Position numbers and translations under genes: made by a program. A stretch of DNA of 60,596 bases, taken from NCBI GenBank assembly GCA_018268775.1, contig JAFDVV010000050.1, positions 1 to 60,596 on the forward strand, read 5' to 3'. The stretch is from Acidobacteriota bacterium (GTDB lineage: Bacteria; Acidobacteriota; Terriglobia; Terriglobales; Acidobacteriaceae). Below the pieces are notes generated by a model that was given only the letters and a program-made list of their open reading frames with translations, ran no database searches and had not been told where the DNA came from. Positions 1-8,931 of the stretch are shown one piece after another; within the stretch, counting starts at the first letter, position 1; each line of letters opens with the position of its first letter.

Positions 1-1271
1 TGGCCGTCGTCCTGGGTGAAGCCGCGCACGCGCAGCAGGCCGTGCATGGTTCCGCTGCGCTCGTAGCGGTAGACGTTGCCCAGCTCGGCGTAGCGCTGCG
101 GAAGGTCGCGGTAGCTCCTGGGCGAGTTCCTGTAGATGAGGATGTGGCCGGGGCAGTTCATCGGCTTCAGCCGGTACTCGGCGTCGTCGAGCTCCATCGG
201 CGGATACATGTTCTCGGCGTAGTACCCGTCGTGTCCGCTGATCTTCCACAGCTCGCGCTTCATGATGTGCGGCGTGTAGACCATCTCGTAGCCGCGACGG
301 ATACACTCGTCGCGCATCCAGTCTTCCATGGTCTTGCGGATGAGGCCGCCCCTGGGGTGCCAGAAGATGAGGCCCGCGCCGGCGACCTCCTGAATGGAGA
401 AGAGATCGAGCTGCTTGCCCAGCACGCGGTGGTCGCGCGCCTTGATCTCTTCGAGCCGCTTGAAGTGCGCGTCCATGTCTTTGGCGTTGAAGAAAGCTGT
501 GCCGTAGATGCGCTGGAGCTGCTGGTTCTTCTCGTCGCCCAGCCAGTAGGCGCCGGCGATGCTTGTGACCTTGAAGGCCTTGACGCGGCCGGTGGAAGGC
601 ACATGCGGGCCGCGGCAGAAGTCCGTGAAGTTGCCGTTGCGGTAGAGCGAGATCTCGTCGCCGGGTTTGGTGAAGCGCTCGATGAAGTGCACCTTCATGA
701 ACTCGCCCTTGGCGGAGTAGTCGGTGAGGCCCTTCTCGCGCGTCTCTTCTTCGCGAACAAATTTCTCGTCGCGCGCGACGACCTCGGCCATGCGCGCCTC
801 GATGGAGGCGAGGTCGGCCTCGGTGAAGGGGGTCTCGCGGTAGACGTCGTAGAAGAAGCCCTGGTCGGTGGCGGGGCCGTGGCCGAGCTTGGTCTCGGGG
901 AAGAGCTCGAGGATGGCTGTGGCCATCACGTGTGCGGCGGAGTGGCGGACGACCTTGAGCGCGGCATCGTCGCTCTCTTTGAGCAGCGCAAGCGCGACGT
1001 CTTCGGTAAGCGGAGCGGCCAGGTCGACGATGCGCTCGCCGGTCTCGGCGACGGAGCTGTACATTCCGGCCTCGGACGGCGCCTCTTCGGAACCCGCCGA
1101 CTCCGTTGCCAATGATGGTGCACCCGGGTTCAGAGGGCGGATGCGCGCGACCACAACGGCGGCGGCCAGCCGGGGCGAGATGCTCATCGCAATGTCGTAG
1201 GGGGTGCTGCCGTGCGCGACCTCGCGGACGGAACCATCGGGAAGCTCGACCTTAATCATCTGGTTGCTCAT
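1..1271 (-). CDS. thrS: Threonine--tRNA ligase, partial (C-terminus beyond window edge)
   Basis: Cytoplasmic enzyme that charges tRNA-Thr with threonine. The visible 423 residues begin with a TGS domain (MSNQMIKVELPDGS), followed by the editing domain with its HxxxH pair (HSAAH, about residue 130) and the CRGPH motif, then the start of the class II catalytic core with the MNCPGH zinc-ligand motif (about residue 345). There is no stop codon before the window edge, so roughly the last 220 residues, including the anticodon-binding domain, are missing. The start is the first ATG before the TGS domain. The gene is divergent from the aldo/keto reductase. Identity is secure from the domain order. 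Confidence 0.97.
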   Translation of the reverse strand, partial: MSNQMIKVELPDGSVREVAHGSTPYDIAMSISPRLAAAVVVARIRPLNPGAPSLATESAGSEEAPSEAGMYSSVAETGERIVDLAAPLTEDVALALLKESDDAALKVVRHSAAHVMATAILELFPETKLGHGPATDQGFFYDVYRETPFTEADLASIEARMAEVVARDEKFVREEETREKGLTDYSAKGEFMKVHFIERFTKPGDEISLYRNGNFTDFCRGPHVPSTGRVKAFKVTSIAGAYWLGDEKNQQLQRIYGTAFFNAKDMDAHFKRLEEIKARDHRVLGKQLDLFSIQEVAGAGLIFWHPRGGLIRKTMEDWMRDECIRRGYEMVYTPHIMKRELWKISGHDGYYAENMYPPMELDDAEYRLKPMNCPGHILIYRNSPRSYRDLPQRYAELGNVYRYERSGTMHGLLRVRGFTQDDG

Positions 1272-1398
1272 AATGCGTATCTCTTAAGCATATTTGCTTT
1301 GGGGCGCTTGCACCAACTTTCGCGGCTCCAACGGCGGCTTCGACGACTTCGGCAAAAATGTTTACTCCCAACCAGAACCTTCTTTCATCTAAACACGC

Positions 1399-2310
1399 AT
1401 GAGCGCTCGAACGAACTCACAGTCAGAATTGGGCGGTACCTTCAACCTTCCCGGAACATCGATCACCGTCAATCGTATGGGCTACGGCGCCATGCAGCTT
1501 GCCGGCCCGCACGTCTTCGGGCCGCCGCGCGACCGGGATGCCGCGCTTGCAGTACTGCGCGAAGCGGTCGAGACCGGCGTCAACCACATCGATACCAGCG
1601 ACATCTACGGCCCGCATGTCACCAACCAGATCATTAAGGAAGCTCTGCACCCCTATAAGGACTCGCTCACCATCGTTACCAAGCTCGGATACCGGCGAGG
1701 CGATGACAGCTCATGGATTCCGGACTCCTCTCGCGAGACCCTGATTCAGGGCACGCTCGACAACCTCCGCAACCTTGCGCTCGACCAGCTTGATGTCGTC
1801 AACCTGCGCGCCAGCGGAGTCAGCGCACCGGCCGGCGGCTCGATCGAGGCCCCATTCACCGTGCTCGCCGAGCTGCAGCGGCAGGGACTCATCCGCCACC
1901 TCGGGCTGAGCAACGTCACGCCCGCACAGCTCGCCGAAGCGCGGAAGATCGCCGCTGTAGTCTGCGTGCAGAACTTCTACAACGTCGCCAACCGCTCCGA
2001 CGATGCGTTCATCGACTCGCTCGCGGCGGAGGGGATCGCTTATGTGCCGTTCTTTCCGCTGGGCGGGTTCTCGCCGTTGCAGTCCTCGACGCTGGAAGAT
2101 GCCGCCAAGTCGATCGGCGCGACACCCATGCAGACCGCACAGGCGTGGCTTCTCCAACGGTCGGCAAACATCCTGCTGATACCGGGCACATCGTCGGTCG
2201 CGCACCTGCGCGAAAACCTGGCGGCGGCAAGCATCAAGCTGCCAGCAGAGATCGTGGCGCGGCTGGACACGATCGCCGGAGCGGCGAAGCAGGTTGCATC
2301 CCAGGTGTAG
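1399..2310 (+). CDS. Aldo/keto reductase family oxidoreductase
   Basis: NAD(P)H-dependent cytoplasmic reductase of the aldo/keto reductase fold, 303 residues, which is normal for the family. The barrel motifs are visible: MGYGAMQLAG near the N-terminus, HIDTSDIYG with catalytic Asp and Tyr, and IVTKLGY with catalytic Lys. At the usual catalytic His position the strand reads VVNLRAS, so His is absent, as in the YdbC-like subgroup as I recall it. The C-terminal cofactor-binding segment LLIPGTSSVAHLRENL is typical. The ATG start has no strong ribosome binding site. Substrate unknown. It is divergent from thrS. Confidence 0.9.
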   Translation: MSARTNSQSELGGTFNLPGTSITVNRMGYGAMQLAGPHVFGPPRDRDAALAVLREAVETGVNHIDTSDIYGPHVTNQIIKEALHPYKDSLTIVTKLGYRRGDDSSWIPDSSRETLIQGTLDNLRNLALDQLDVVNLRASGVSAPAGGSIEAPFTVLAELQRQGLIRHLGLSNVTPAQLAEARKIAAVVCVQNFYNVANRSDDAFIDSLAAEGIAYVPFFPLGGFSPLQSSTLEDAAKSIGATPMQTAQAWLLQRSANILLIPGTSSVAHLRENLAAASIKLPAEIVARLDTIAGAAKQVASQV

Positions 2311-2326
2311 CCGCGGTCTTCGTGCA

Positions 2327-2391
2327 GGTTCGCGCTGCGCGAATGATTCCGTACATGCCGCGATAAGGCTGCGGCGTGTACGGGGCACCCG
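2327..2391 (+). repeat. Family A two-hairpin repeat, diverged copy
   Basis: First stem TTCGCGC/GCGCGAA and second stem TACATGCCGC/GCGGCGTGTA, followed by the conserved GGGGCACCCG tail. Both stems differ from the consensus but remain paired. Confidence 0.75.
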
Positions 2392-2564
2392 ATCGGTGGT
2401 GTTTCTGAGGTTTCGTGCAAGCCCGCATCTGGCGCCGGAATTCATCCATGCCAGTGCGGCTGCGGGAGGACGCGCTCGGAACGGCACCCGTTTCGTGGCT
2501 CGATTGGGGGATGTTGTGCGAACGCGGGCGGCGTTATGGTGAAGACTCCAGAGGAGTCAAGGAC

Positions 2565-2828
2565 ATGTTTGCACACAGCGGAGAACAGACCCGGATACGC
2601 AGCGCGGCGGCCAACTCGATGCTTCAGCGTCACAGCTCGGTCGTACTGAGGTTGACGGAACGGGGGTTCGAGCTGACCTCCGAGGGCGAGACGGAACCGG
2701 TGATCTGCGAAAGCTGGCCGCGCGCCAAGCGGGTGCTGAAGCGGCTCGGTGTGCCCGATCAGAAGATCGATGTCATCAGCAGCCAGCTCTCCGAAGGCAA
2801 TGAGATTGTGGTGCGAACGCGGGTTTAA
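2565..2828 (+). CDS. Small conserved-looking protein of unknown function
   Basis: An 87-residue soluble protein that I do not recognise. The ATG follows a purine-rich GAGGAGTCAAGGAC stretch, which makes it a better start than the upstream in-frame codons, whose extension would run into a repeat copy. The sequence (VVLRLTERGFELTSEGE, then a basic segment RAKRVLKRLGVPDQKID) looks like a compact alpha/beta protein with no signal peptide, membrane segment or cysteine motif. It stands alone between repeat-rich gaps. Codon use matches the neighbours, so it is probably real, but its function cannot be given. Confidence 0.6.
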   Translation: MFAHSGEQTRIRSAAANSMLQRHSSVVLRLTERGFELTSEGETEPVICESWPRAKRVLKRLGVPDQKIDVISSQLSEGNEIVVRTRV

Positions 2829-2832
2829 GGGC

Positions 2833-2891
2833 GGTTCGAGCTTCGCTCGAATGTCCCACTCATGCGATAAAGCCGCATGAATGGGGCACCC
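2833..2891 (+). repeat. Family A two-hairpin repeat
   Basis: Consensus-like copy: stem TTCGAGC/GCTCGAA, then a CATGCG/CGCATG stem ending in GGGGCACCCG. Starts a few bases after the stop of the preceding small gene. Confidence 0.85.
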
Positions 2892-2937
2892 GGCACCCTG
2901 TTGATGCATCCAGTTTTATGGCCCCCCGCTATTTGTT

Positions 2938-2968
2938 GTCATTCCGAGCGAAGCCGAGGAATCTGCTT
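2938..2968 (+). repeat. Family B repeat, single arm
   Basis: One arm only, starting GTCATTCCGAGCGAAG and ending GGAATCTGCT; no inverted partner follows. It lies between two family A copies. Confidence 0.75.
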
Positions 2969-3042
2969 TCCTTCGCGTCGCCAAGACTGACTGGGAAGCG
3001 CGGGAGTTTCGCTGTTGGCTGAGCCTGCGCTTTGAGTAAGGC

Positions 3043-3105
3043 GGTTCGAGCGTTGCTCAAATGAACCCGCATCTGGCGATAAAACTGCCAGATATGGGGC
3101 ACCCG
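3043..3105 (+). repeat. Family A two-hairpin repeat, ATCTGGC subtype
   Basis: Second stem is ATCTGGC/GCCAGAT instead of CATGCG/CGCATG, with the same GGGGCACCCG tail. It lies about 100 bp upstream of the M28 peptidase gene. Confidence 0.8.
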
Positions 3106-3209
3106 GCACCTGGCGGGAGGGGGCAATCGTTTGATTTCCCGTCTGTCTCCCCGCCATTCTGCTATTCTTCGTTATCCGAAAATCGATTACCGCTTGCGGA
3201 GGTCCACCC

Positions 3210-4973
3210 ATGTCATTTGTACGCACTGCCGCGCGCTGGAGCTGCTATGCAGTTACGGTTGCGGGGCTCGCCATTCCTTCCATCGCCGCCGACAAGAAGG
3301 CCGCCAAACAGCCTGTCGCTGAGACTCCCTCCTACTACGGCGCACAGCCTGCCAACGAGAACATCGACCTCACGATGTATGCGCGCATTCGCGACGAGGG
3401 CTTCAAACACTCGCATGTGATGGAGTTTGCCGACGCGCTGACCAACGGCATCGGGCCTCGGCTTACGGGTTCGCCCAACATGAAGAAGGCGAACGAGTGG
3501 ACGCGCGACACGCTGACGAAGATTGGCCTCGAGAACGCGCACCTTGAGGACTGGGGCGAGTTTGGTATGGGGTGGCAGCAGGTGAATACGTGGGCGAGAA
3601 TCGTTGGCCCCGATCCTGCACCTCTCTGGCTGCAAGCCGCGCCGTGGTCGCCCGCGACCAATGGGCCGGTGACGGGCGAGGCCGTGCACATCTCCATCTC
3701 GGACGTAAAGGACCTCGACAAGTACAAGGGCAAGCTCAAGGGCAAGATCGTTTTGTTTGGCGCGATCCGTACGACACCCGATCTCGACAACCCGCTGTTT
3801 CACCGCTACACGGATGAAGAGCTCAAGGAGATGGAGAGCTACCCCGTGAGCGAAGGACGCGCCGCCGCGCCGAACATTCAGCAGCTTCTGGCGGAGCGCG
3901 CGCGGTTGACCGCGGCGCGCACAGCGGCGCTGAAGATGATGACGGAGGAGGGCGTGGCCGCGATTATCACTCCAACGCGCGACGGCTCGAAGGGCGGCGG
4001 AACCGGGATCATCTTCGACGACAACGGAGCGAACCTGGTCCGCGGCGCGCAGGTGAAGGAGACGGCGGTCACGATTCCGAATGCGGTGATGATGATCGAG
4101 CACTACAACCGCATTGCACGGCTGCTGGACCACAAGGTTCCGGTGACGCTTGAGGTGAACATCGAGACGAAGTTCACCGGCGACCACGAGCACGGCTTCG
4201 ACACGGTCGCCGAGATTCCCGGCACCGACCCGAAGCTGAAGGACCAGGTGGTGATGGTCGGCGGACATCTCGATAGCTGGATCTCGGGCACGGGCGCGAC
4301 GGACAACGCCGCGGGCTCAGTCGTTGCGATGGAGGCGGTGCGCATTCTGAAGGCGCTGGGCGTAAAGCCAAAGCGCACGATCCGCATCGCGCTGTGGTCG
4401 GGCGAGGAGCAGGGGCTGTACGGCTCGCAGGGCTACGTGAAGCAGCACTTCGGCACGTTCGCCGAGCCGGAGCACGTCGACCCGGCGGTCCCTTCGTTCA
4501 TGCGCCCCAAGGGCAAGCTCACGACGACGAAGGAGTGGGAGACGCTGGACGCCTACTACAACCTCGACAACGGCACGGGCAAGATTCGCGGCGTCTATAC
4601 GCAGGAGAACTACGCGATCGCACCGATCTTCAGGCAATGGCTTGCGCCGTTGGCCGACCTCGGCGCGACGACGATCAGCTATCGCAATACAGGCGGCACC
4701 GATCACCTGTCGTTCGACGCCGTGGGGCTGCCGGGCTTCCAGTACATCCAGGACCCGATGGACTACGAGACGCGCACGCACCACTCGGACATGGACACCT
4801 TCGACCGCCTGCACGCGGCGGACCTGCAACAGGCGGCGGTGATCGAGGCGATCTTCCTGTACAACACGAGCGAGCGTGAACAGATGATGCCGCGCAAGCC
4901 GTTCCCGCACCCGGAGCTGGACAAGCAGAGATCGGCCCCGATCGAAGGGATCTATCCAAACGCTGAGAAGTAG
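3210..4973 (+). CDS. Secreted M28 family metallopeptidase with PA domain
   Basis: Predicted exported zinc aminopeptidase or carboxypeptidase of 587 residues. An N-terminal signal peptide ends near AIPSIAA. A protease-associated insert (about residues 150-330, including GKLKGKIVLFGA) precedes the M28 catalytic domain. Metal ligands and catalytic residues are visible: GGHLDSW (about 352), TDNAAG (about 364), the adjacent Glu pair in WSGEEQGLYGS (about 398), YNLDNGTG (about 452) and the late His in THHSDMDTF (about 524). Every residue of a two-zinc M28 site is present, so it should be active. The exact substrate (N-terminal amino acids or dipeptides) is not shown. Single-gene unit upstream of a GH92 gene. 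Confidence 0.93.
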   Translation: MSFVRTAARWSCYAVTVAGLAIPSIAADKKAAKQPVAETPSYYGAQPANENIDLTMYARIRDEGFKHSHVMEFADALTNGIGPRLTGSPNMKKANEWTRDTLTKIGLENAHLEDWGEFGMGWQQVNTWARIVGPDPAPLWLQAAPWSPATNGPVTGEAVHISISDVKDLDKYKGKLKGKIVLFGAIRTTPDLDNPLFHRYTDEELKEMESYPVSEGRAAAPNIQQLLAERARLTAARTAALKMMTEEGVAAIITPTRDGSKGGGTGIIFDDNGANLVRGAQVKETAVTIPNAVMMIEHYNRIARLLDHKVPVTLEVNIETKFTGDHEHGFDTVAEIPGTDPKLKDQVVMVGGHLDSWISGTGATDNAAGSVVAMEAVRILKALGVKPKRTIRIALWSGEEQGLYGSQGYVKQHFGTFAEPEHVDPAVPSFMRPKGKLTTTKEWETLDAYYNLDNGTGKIRGVYTQENYAIAPIFRQWLAPLADLGATTISYRNTGGTDHLSFDAVGLPGFQYIQDPMDYETRTHHSDMDTFDRLHAADLQQAAVIEAIFLYNTSEREQMMPRKPFPHPELDKQRSAPIEGIYPNAEK

Positions 4974-5085
4974 TTTTCGCAGTATTGAAGAAGGCGGCGA
5001 GGGCTCCCGCTCTCGCCTGCCTGCATAGCGACGGCGGTAGAGAAGTTAGAGTTGATTGAACAGCCGTCGGCTATCATTTCTTTCG

Positions 5086-7308
5086 ATGAACTCCTTCAAG
5101 CAAATCTGCGCTTTGCTCCCGTTGCTGCTCGCACCCGTCGCTCATAGCCAGTCGCCGTATGCCCTGGTCGATCCGCACATCGGCACGGCGAACGAGGGGC
5201 AGACGACGCCCGCCGTCGGCGAGCCCTTCGCCATGACCAACTGGGTTCCTGAGGCCCACGCCACCGAGAAGAAGTGCATCGCGCCCTATCTCCACTCCGA
5301 CACAAAGCTCACCGGCTTTCGCGCGAGCCACTGGATGAGCGGCTCCTGCACGCAGGACTACGGCTCCGTCACGCTGATGCCGACCTTCGGCGACCTGAAG
5401 ACGCAGCCCGATGATCGCGCCTCCGCCTTCAGCCACAGCGATGAAGTGGCGCAGCCCGCCTTCTACTCGGTGCGCCTGCCCAACGACAACGAGACGGTCG
5501 AGATGACCGGCGGCGTTCGCGCAGGGATGCTTCGTGTGACCTACAGCAAAGCGGGCACAGCAAACCTGATCGTCGAACCCAACGCGCGCATGAAAGATGG
5601 CTGGGTGAAGGTCGACCTCGCACACAGCGAGATCACCGGCTACAACCCCGTCTACCGCATCTACCAGGGCAATGGAAAACCCACCGGCTTCAGCGGCTAC
5701 TTCGTCATTCAGTTCCGCGACAAGGCGGAGTCGAGCGGCACATGGTGCGACACAAAGACAACCACCGACGCCGAGCTGAAGGGCGACGGCAGGTGCGAGC
5801 ACATGGGCGCGTACCTGCGCTTCAAGCTCGTGGCGCCGCGAGCAATCCTCATCAAGGCTGGCACATCGTTCACCTCCATCGAAGCCGCGCGCGCCAATCT
5901 GCGCAGCGAGATTCCCGCGTGGGACTTCGCCACGCTGCGTGCAAAGACCACGCGCGTGTGGAGCGACGCGCTGAACGCCATCACGCTCACCGGCGGAACT
6001 CCCGCCGAGCGCCGCAGCTTTTACACTTCGCTCTATCACGCCATGATGCTGCCGCGCATCGTGAGCGACGCCGGCGGCTCGTATCCGCGCTTCGCCGGCA
6101 ACGGCAAGATCGAGCGCAAGACCACGCCGGGCCCCTACTACGACGACTTCTCCATGTGGGACATCTACCGCGCGCAGCTTCCGCTGCTCACCATCCTCCA
6201 GCCCGCGCGCGTCGAGTCGATGATGCAATCGCTCGTCCTCAAAGGCGAGCAGGGCAGCTACCTCCCCATCTTCCCCGCGTGGAGCAGCTACACCTCCGAG
6301 ATGATCGGCGACCACACCGGCGTCGCCATGACCGACGCCTACATGAAGGGACTACGTAACTTCGACCTTGCCAGCGCGTGGAAGCTGGTTCGACGCAACG
6401 CCTTCGACACGCCGCCCTACGACGAGTACAAGGACGGCCTCGGCCGCCGCGCGTTGCAGTCCTACATCAAGTACGGCTACATTCCGCTCGAGGACCCGGT
6501 CGCCGAGGCCTTCCATCACAACGAGCAGGTCTCGCGCACGCTCGAATACGCCTTCGACGACGCCATCATCGCGCGCCTCGGCGATGCGCTCGGGCACAAA
6601 GATGACGCGGCGATCCTCGCCAAACGCTCCGGCAACTGGAAGAACGTCATCGACCCTGCGACGAAGTTCGCGCGCGGACGCCACGAGGACGGCTCATGGA
6701 TCGCGCCCTTCGATCCGAAGCAGCACGCCAGCTTCGTCACCGAATCGAACTCATGGCAGTACACCTTCTACGTGCCGCACGACGTGCCCGGACTGATCGC
6801 CGCGCTCGGCGGGCGCGACAGCTTCATCGCCAAGCTCGACGGCCTCTTCGCCAACAATCTCTATGACCCCGGCAACGAGCCCGGCCACCACATCGCCTAT
6901 CTCTACGACGACGCAGGCGCGGCATGGAAGGCGCAGCAGCACATCGCCGCGCTGGTCGACGTCTACAACGACACGCCCGCGGGACTGCCAGGCAACGACG
7001 ACGCAGGCCAGATGTCGGCATGGTGGATCTTCTCGACGCTCGGCTTCTATCCCGTGGCGCCGGGAATCCCCGAATACTGGATCGGCACGCCGCGCTTCCC
7101 CGCGGTAACACTGAATCTCCCCGGCGGCAAAAAGTTCACCGTCATCGCCAAAGACGCCAGCGCGAAGAACTGCTACATCCAGTCGGCGAAGTTGAACGGC
7201 CAGCCGCTGAAGACCCCGCGCATTCAGCACGCCGATATCATGCGAGGCGGCACGCTTGAGTTCACGATGGGGCCACAGCCAAATCGCAGTCTCTTCAACG
7301 AGCGCTGA
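5086..7308 (+). CDS. Secreted GH92 family alpha-mannosidase
   Basis: Calcium-dependent exo-alpha-mannosidase family. From the ATG at 5086 the protein has 740 residues and opens with a signal peptide (MNSFKQICALLPLLLAPVAHS); a TTG ten codons upstream is in frame but would spoil that peptide. The N-terminal beta-sandwich begins YALVDPHIGTANEGQTTPAVGEP, a GH92 hallmark in variant form. The (alpha/alpha)6 domain carries MWDIYRAQLPL, NEPGHHI (about 596) and GNDDAGQMSAWW (about 637), which holds the base aspartates. Probably acts in the periplasm or outside the cell on mannose-containing glycans. It follows the M28 gene in the same direction. The second GH92 gene in the window is only a distant relative. 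Confidence 0.93.
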   Translation: MNSFKQICALLPLLLAPVAHSQSPYALVDPHIGTANEGQTTPAVGEPFAMTNWVPEAHATEKKCIAPYLHSDTKLTGFRASHWMSGSCTQDYGSVTLMPTFGDLKTQPDDRASAFSHSDEVAQPAFYSVRLPNDNETVEMTGGVRAGMLRVTYSKAGTANLIVEPNARMKDGWVKVDLAHSEITGYNPVYRIYQGNGKPTGFSGYFVIQFRDKAESSGTWCDTKTTTDAELKGDGRCEHMGAYLRFKLVAPRAILIKAGTSFTSIEAARANLRSEIPAWDFATLRAKTTRVWSDALNAITLTGGTPAERRSFYTSLYHAMMLPRIVSDAGGSYPRFAGNGKIERKTTPGPYYDDFSMWDIYRAQLPLLTILQPARVESMMQSLVLKGEQGSYLPIFPAWSSYTSEMIGDHTGVAMTDAYMKGLRNFDLASAWKLVRRNAFDTPPYDEYKDGLGRRALQSYIKYGYIPLEDPVAEAFHHNEQVSRTLEYAFDDAIIARLGDALGHKDDAAILAKRSGNWKNVIDPATKFARGRHEDGSWIAPFDPKQHASFVTESNSWQYTFYVPHDVPGLIAALGGRDSFIAKLDGLFANNLYDPGNEPGHHIAYLYDDAGAAWKAQQHIAALVDVYNDTPAGLPGNDDAGQMSAWWIFSTLGFYPVAPGIPEYWIGTPRFPAVTLNLPGGKKFTVIAKDASAKNCYIQSAKLNGQPLKTPRIQHADIMRGGTLEFTMGPQPNRSLFNER

Positions 7309-7712
7309 GCTGTCTCTTCAAAAAAATGCCCGCCGCAAACCCCATGAGTGCAGGTTACGGCGAGCTTGGAGACTACTGCTTTTGGAAAAGCATTTGGCCT
7401 TCCAAAGAAGGTTTCGCTTGTTCTCTTCGAAATCAATCGCTTGCAAACAGACTCGCTCACCGCAACTGTCCATTTGCATATTTCGCTGTTCACGCATGGA
7501 CATCGAAGCTAAAGGCTGTTATGGACTTAAGGGGAGCGACTTACGCGTTGTCGTAGGTCGTCATTCTGAGCGTAGCGAAGAATCTCAGTATTTTTTTTTG
7601 CGCTGCGCCAGATGAGAACGACAGGGATTCTTCGCCTTCGGCTCAGAATGACGGCTGGGAATTTGGTGCTGACGGGGTGAAAGTTCATAACAGCCTCTAG
7701 AGTCGAAACCTT
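7309..7712. other. Intergenic region with a hairpin and a family B repeat
   Basis: No gene seen. It holds an imperfect inverted repeat TTTGGAA/TTCCAAA near 7380-7406 and one full B element near its right end. It separates the convergent GH92 and amide-hydrolase genes. Confidence 0.6.
7560..7652. repeat. Family B palindromic repeat (TCATTCTG type)
   Basis: Arms GTCATTCTGAGCGTAGCGAA and its near inverted copy ending CTCAGAATGAC, with a short unrelated loop containing a T-run. Confidence 0.85.
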
Positions 7713-8771
7713 CTACAACCCCAGAAACTTGAACGCCTTCGCAGGTTGAAAGTCCTTCGCGACATTTCCAGCAAAGGTGTTCTTCTGATCTGGCCCAAGG
7801 TCCAGCTTCATCACCTTGCCCGATGGAGAAAAGTCGAGGTCGTCCAGCTTTACCCAGAACGTATTCGGCGTCAGGGCCGACTCGAAGAAGTAGATCTTCC
7901 GCTTCTGGTCGGCCACCGTGCGCCATCGCGTCGAAGAGATGTTCGGCTCATCCGGCGTATTGATGCCATACGGCACCGAGACATTGCGAATCACGCTGAA
8001 GACGCTGGCCACGGCGATGTCCGGCGTCTCGTCCTTCGGGATCGCGTTGATGTAAAACATCGCGCGAGCGAAGCGGTCTGCCGCGCGGTTCGTTCCCGGC
8101 AGAAACACCGTTCCTCCGATGTTTCTCCAATACTGCTCCAGCGCGAGTTGCTCATCGAAGGTCGGCGAGTTCGTCATCACCTGGTACTTGCGGTCGTGAT
8201 GGATCACCTGCTTGCCTTTGACGTACTCCACAATCGCGCTGTCGCCCGTGGCGTCGGAGATCGACAGATGCAGCGTCGCCAGCCGCGACTCCCCGGGAAC
8301 GCTTGCGGTCACAACCGTGAACGGCTCCGCGCTCAGCGCATCGACTGCTTCCTTCACCGTGCTGAAGTTGTCGAGCACATACTGCGCCCATAACGAGATC
8401 GCCAGCGGAGGCTTCCTCGCCACATGCGGGTCGGGATACTCCGACTCCACCAGCCACAGCAGGTTCGCAACCAGCCCCTTCTCGTTCATGCCGTCCGTCG
8501 TTGAAATGTCATAGCCCGTGGCCACCACGCTGCCGTACTTCGACGTCCACTTCACCGACTGCGGCCCGGCTTCTCCCGTGCGCTCCATGCCTCGCGGAAG
8601 CACCCAGAGGTTCGTGCCAACGTCGACCTTCCAATCCATCGAGCGCGCAGTAATCACCGTGCCGTCCGAGCCAAGATAGACCGCCCGCGTACACGCCTCC
8701 ACCGGCTGCACCAACGTGAGTAACGCACAAAGCCCCGCAACGAGCGAAGATTTAAGACTCTGCATCGTCAA
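7713..8771 (-). CDS. Linear amide C-N hydrolase, choloylglycine hydrolase family (Ntn hydrolase)
   Basis: A 352-residue member of the penicillin V acylase / bile-salt-hydrolase-like family. The signal peptide ends VQPVEA and the next residue is the expected catalytic Cys (CTRAVYLG), which becomes N-terminal after processing. Supporting motifs are RSMDWK (Arg and Asp after the nucleophile), [15 protein letters not shown] and a late RWRTV segment. Such enzymes cleave amide bonds of acylated amino acids, N-acyl homoserine lactones or penicillin V; nothing here identifies the substrate. The export signal implies a periplasmic role. It is divergent from the broken GH51 gene, about 160 bp apart. 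Confidence 0.9.
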   Translation of the reverse strand: MTMQSLKSSLVAGLCALLTLVQPVEACTRAVYLGSDGTVITARSMDWKVDVGTNLWVLPRGMERTGEAGPQSVKWTSKYGSVVATGYDISTTDGMNEKGLVANLLWLVESEYPDPHVARKPPLAISLWAQYVLDNFSTVKEAVDALSAEPFTVVTASVPGESRLATLHLSISDATGDSAIVEYVKGKQVIHHDRKYQVMTNSPTFDEQLALEQYWRNIGGTVFLPGTNRAADRFARAMFYINAIPKDETPDIAVASVFSVIRNVSVPYGINTPDEPNISSTRWRTVADQKRKIYFFESALTPNTFWVKLDDLDFSPSGKVMKLDLGPDQKNTFAGNVAKDFQPAKAFKFLGL

Positions 8772-8931
8772 TCCTCCTCAAAAACTGTGGCCCATGGCGA
8801 TCTCGCGACGAAGGAAGCATACGCCTTCCCCTGAACTCCTCGCGTCCGCCGGAGTGAATCTTCACGCAAACTTTGAAGCAGGCGGCCAACCTCCTGTATG
8901 GTTATTTCACCCTTCAAAAGAAAGCCTTGCC

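Noticed and set aside
42..1115. Long plus-strand frames over thrS and similar antisense frames over other genes
   Set aside because: They are side effects of high GC content; their sequences are low-complexity (Ala/Val/Gly/Arg) and the opposite strand encodes recognised proteins.
2833..2860. tRNA-like GGTTCGAG motif in family A copies
   Set aside because: No acceptor stem, anticodon arm or D arm nearby; the motif is part of the hairpin.
7713..8771. Choloylglycine hydrolase as a specific bile salt hydrolase
   Set aside because: A soil-type genome and lack of substrate-specific residues that I can confirm; only the general family is supported.
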